DNA from: Desulfobacteraceae bacterium | GTDB lineage: Bacteria > Desulfobacterota > Desulfobacteria > Desulfobacterales > Desulfobacteraceae | Assembly: GCA_030638935.1 (NCBI GenBank) | Contig: DAOWDR010000012.1 | Coordinates: 1-7,170, forward strand | Direction: 5' to 3' | Length of the DNA: 7,170 bases | Shown: piece by piece, positions 5,229 through 7,170 of the stretch | How the letters are laid out: each line of letters starts with the position of its first letter | Position numbering within the stretch: the first letter of the stretch is position 1 | Program-made: the position numbers and the translations under genes | Notes under the pieces: generated by a model | Databases searched by the model: none | Seen by the model: only the letters and a program-made list of their open reading frames with translations | Told to the model about the DNA's origin: nothing

Positions 5229-7170
5229 ATGCAAAAAAGAACCGGTCTTTTTGATAAACTTTTAATTTTACACCTTTTTTCTACAAGTGTTTTATTTATT
5301 ATCATTATTATTTCCTATTATCATATTGAAAAGGATAATTTTAATAAAACCCTGATTAAAAAGTCTGTTCTGATACATGATCTTTTGGAAATCTCATGTG
5401 TTGACCCCATAGTAGGCACAATAGCCTATGATAGAACCGACCAGACCATTGAAGCCCTATATAAAAAGAACCGGGAAATTGTCTATATTGAAATTTATGA
5501 TCCAAAAGCCCACATTATTGCTTTTGTAGGTAACCCTCCTAAAAAACCCCTTGGTGCAGAAGAAATCAATCTATTGTTCAAACATTCCCATCAAGGTCAG
5601 CAGACAAATAAAAGTCAAGATCATGATGAACTTATGACATATTTAAAAGCTGGGGATAACTATATAGGTTTGATCAGAGCAGGATTTACAAAAAAATATT
5701 TCCAAAAACAACTCAGGGGAAACATCTTGTATTTTCTCGGGTTTTTCATCACTGCCATTGCCATAACCAGCCTTATTTTTTATGGGTTTACCAACAGGTG
5801 GATTATACTGCCCATTATTAATGTAAGCAAAATAATGAAAAATTTCGGTCAAGATGAATTAAACATCCTTTTGAAAAATATAAAAAAATACAATCAGTCA
5901 ATTTCAAAGGATGAAATTGGAATTATGTCCATTGCTTTTGAGCGGATGATTTCATCAATTATAAAACGAACAGAGGAAAAAGAAAAGGCAGAGGAGCGTT
6001 ATCGCTTAATAGCTGAAAATGTTGCAGATGTGATATGGACAATGAATATGAATTTTGATTTCACCTATATCAGCCCCTCTGTTTATCAACAAAGGGGATA
6101 TACTGTCACAGAATCAATGGAACAATCCTTGGATGAAATGGTACCCCCCGGATCCCTGGAAAAAATGATAAACCTGCATAATCAAAAACTTATGCTCATC
6201 AAAGCAGGTGATCCTGACGGATGGGAATCGGTCATATTTGAAATAGAACAATATTGTAAAAACGGAGATAGAATCTGGACCAGCAACAATGTAAAAATTT
6301 TGTCCGGCCCGGACATGCAACCGTCAGGTATTCTCGGGATAGCCCGGGACATAACTGAACGTAAGCTGGCAGAGACAGCCCTTATGAAAAGTGAACGCAA
6401 CTACCGGGAAATATTTAATGCAAGTAGTGACGCCATATTTATACGAGATGCCAAAACAGGTAAAATTATAGATGTAAATGAACCAATGTTAAAAATGTAT
6501 GGATACAAAAAGCAGGAAGTTCTTGGATCAAATGTTGAAAATTTCAGTTCGGGTATAGCACCCTATAATCAAGACAATGCTGACGGAAAATTCAGAAGGA
6601 TGAAAAAAGGAGATGCACTGATATTCGAATGGCAGGCAAAGAAAAAAAATGGAAAAATTTTTTGGGTGGAAGTCAATCTAAGGCTTTCAAAAATCGGAGA
6701 TGAAAATAGAATTTTAACGGTTGTCAGGGATATTACCCAACGCAAAAAAACCCAGGAAATGATGGTACAATCGGAAAAAATGCTCTCAGTGGGAGGCCTT
6801 GCTGCAGGTATGGCCCATGAAATAAACAACCCCCTGGCCGGGATGATGCAGACCGCCAGTGTTATGGCGAACCGTCTGGGTAAAAACTCAAATATCCCTG
6901 CCAACCTGAAGGCGGCAAAAGAGGCGAACACCTCCATGGAAGCCATCCAAAACTTTATGGAAGCCAGGGGCATTTTTCAAATGGTCAAAACCATAAACAA
7001 ATCGGGCAGGAGGATGGCGGTTATTGTGAACAACATGCTCAGCTTTGCGAGAAAAAGCGATGCCCGGATCTCTTCCCATTCCCTTTCTAAACTTCTCGAC
7101 CAAACCCTTGAACTTGCAGCCACCGACTTTGATTTGAAGAAGCACTACGACTTTAAGATAATTGAAATCA
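5229..7170 (+). CDS. Membrane PAS-domain sensor histidine kinase (C-terminus beyond window)
   Basis: The frame from ATG 5229 is open to the right edge (647 residues visible). It likely senses a signal in the periplasm and autophosphorylates on histidine to control a response regulator not in view. Order seen: TM1 at about 11-30; extracytoplasmic sensor domain of about 135 residues at 31-164; TM2 at about 165-188; HAMP at about 189-245, ending in DEIGIMSIAFERM; PAS1 from 256 (EERYRLIAENVADVIW) to about 380 with PAC end ARDITERK; PAS2 from about 388 (SERNYREIFNASSDAIFIRD) to about 503 with VVRDITQRKK; HisKA with H-box AAGMAHEINNPLAG, phospho-acceptor His530, and second helix SGRRMAVIVNNMLSFARKSD. 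The ATPase N-box and G-boxes lie past the edge. Spacing to the binding-protein gene is 17 bases, with only a weak AAGG as ribosome site, so coupled translation is likely. A receiver domain at the unseen end cannot be excluded. Confidence 0.93.
   Translation, partial: MQKRTGLFDKLLILHLFSTSVLFIIIIISYYHIEKDNFNKTLIKKSVLIHDLLEISCVDPIVGTIAYDRTDQTIEALYKKNREIVYIEIYDPKAHIIAFVGNPPKKPLGAEEINLLFKHSHQGQQTNKSQDHDELMTYLKAGDNYIGLIRAGFTKKYFQKQLRGNILYFLGFFITAIAITSLIFYGFTNRWIILPIINVSKIMKNFGQDELNILLKNIKKYNQSISKDEIGIMSIAFERMISSIIKRTEEKEKAEERYRLIAENVADVIWTMNMNFDFTYISPSVYQQRGYTVTESMEQSLDEMVPPGSLEKMINLHNQKLMLIKAGDPDGWESVIFEIEQYCKNGDRIWTSNNVKILSGPDMQPSGILGIARDITERKLAETALMKSERNYREIFNASSDAIFIRDAKTGKIIDVNEPMLKMYGYKKQEVLGSNVENFSSGIAPYNQDNADGKFRRMKKGDALIFEWQAKKKNGKIFWVEVNLRLSKIGDENRILTVVRDITQRKKTQEMMVQSEKMLSVGGLAAGMAHEINNPLAGMMQTASVMANRLGKNSNIPANLKAAKEANTSMEAIQNFMEARGIFQMVKTINKSGRRMAVIVNNMLSFARKSDARISSHSLSKLLDQTLELAATDFDLKKHYDFKIIEI

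Noticed and set aside
6569..6973. A 134-codon open frame on the minus strand within the kinase gene.
   Set aside because: It is antisense to conserved PAS2/HisKA coding sequence and has no independent support.
1..7170. CRISPR array, tRNA, rRNA or insertion sequence.
   Set aside because: No regularly spaced repeats, no cloverleaf-like segment with T-loop sequence, and no transposase-like frame or terminal inverted repeats were seen on reading both strands.

Overview
The window holds two blocks transcribed away from each other, separated by about 490 bases of AT-rich, repeat-rich DNA. The left block (1 to about 3411, minus strand) is a contractile-tail module. In transcription order it encodes a putative tail-terminator/neck protein, the tail sheath, the tail tube, a tail assembly chaperone, and the beginning of a further gene that runs off the left edge. 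The sheath and tube are recognised with good confidence from their own sequences. The terminator and chaperone calls rest partly on gene order. No capsid, portal, terminase, integrase, lysis or regulatory gene is visible to the right of the module, so its outer edge appears to lie in the spacer at about 3412-3900. It may belong to a prophage, a phage remnant or a headless phage-tail-like particle; the window alone cannot decide.

The right block (3901 to the right edge, plus strand) is a two-gene sensory operon. The first gene encodes a periplasmic binding protein of the branched-chain amino acid (LivJ/LivK, type I) fold. It has an N-terminal hydrophobic segment but no lipobox and no clear cleavage site. 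Seventeen bases later comes a membrane-bound hybrid-architecture-free sensor histidine kinase: TM, extracytoplasmic domain, TM, HAMP, PAS, PAS, HisKA (His530). It runs off the right edge before its ATPase domain. No ABC permease or ATPase gene is in view, so the binding protein is more likely a ligand-sensing partner of the kinase than part of a transporter. That functional link is inference.

The organism is probably a Gram-negative delta-type sulfate reducer (Desulfobacterota, perhaps Desulfobacteraceae-like). This rests on the periplasmic protein, the AT-leaning chromosomal genes, and the kinase H-box style with an extended HisKA hairpin that I associate with multi-PAS kinases of that group. 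I hold this with moderate confidence.

Base composition is uneven. Hand-counted 60-base samples give 53% G+C in the tube gene (841-900), 27% in the spacer (3601-3660), 28% in the binding-protein gene (4201-4260) and 18% at the start of the kinase gene (5281-5340). The kinase gene then jumps to 60% at 6781-6840, exactly where the HisKA domain begins. The spacer carries several inverted repeats, one overlapping a candidate extended -10 promoter facing the tail genes.
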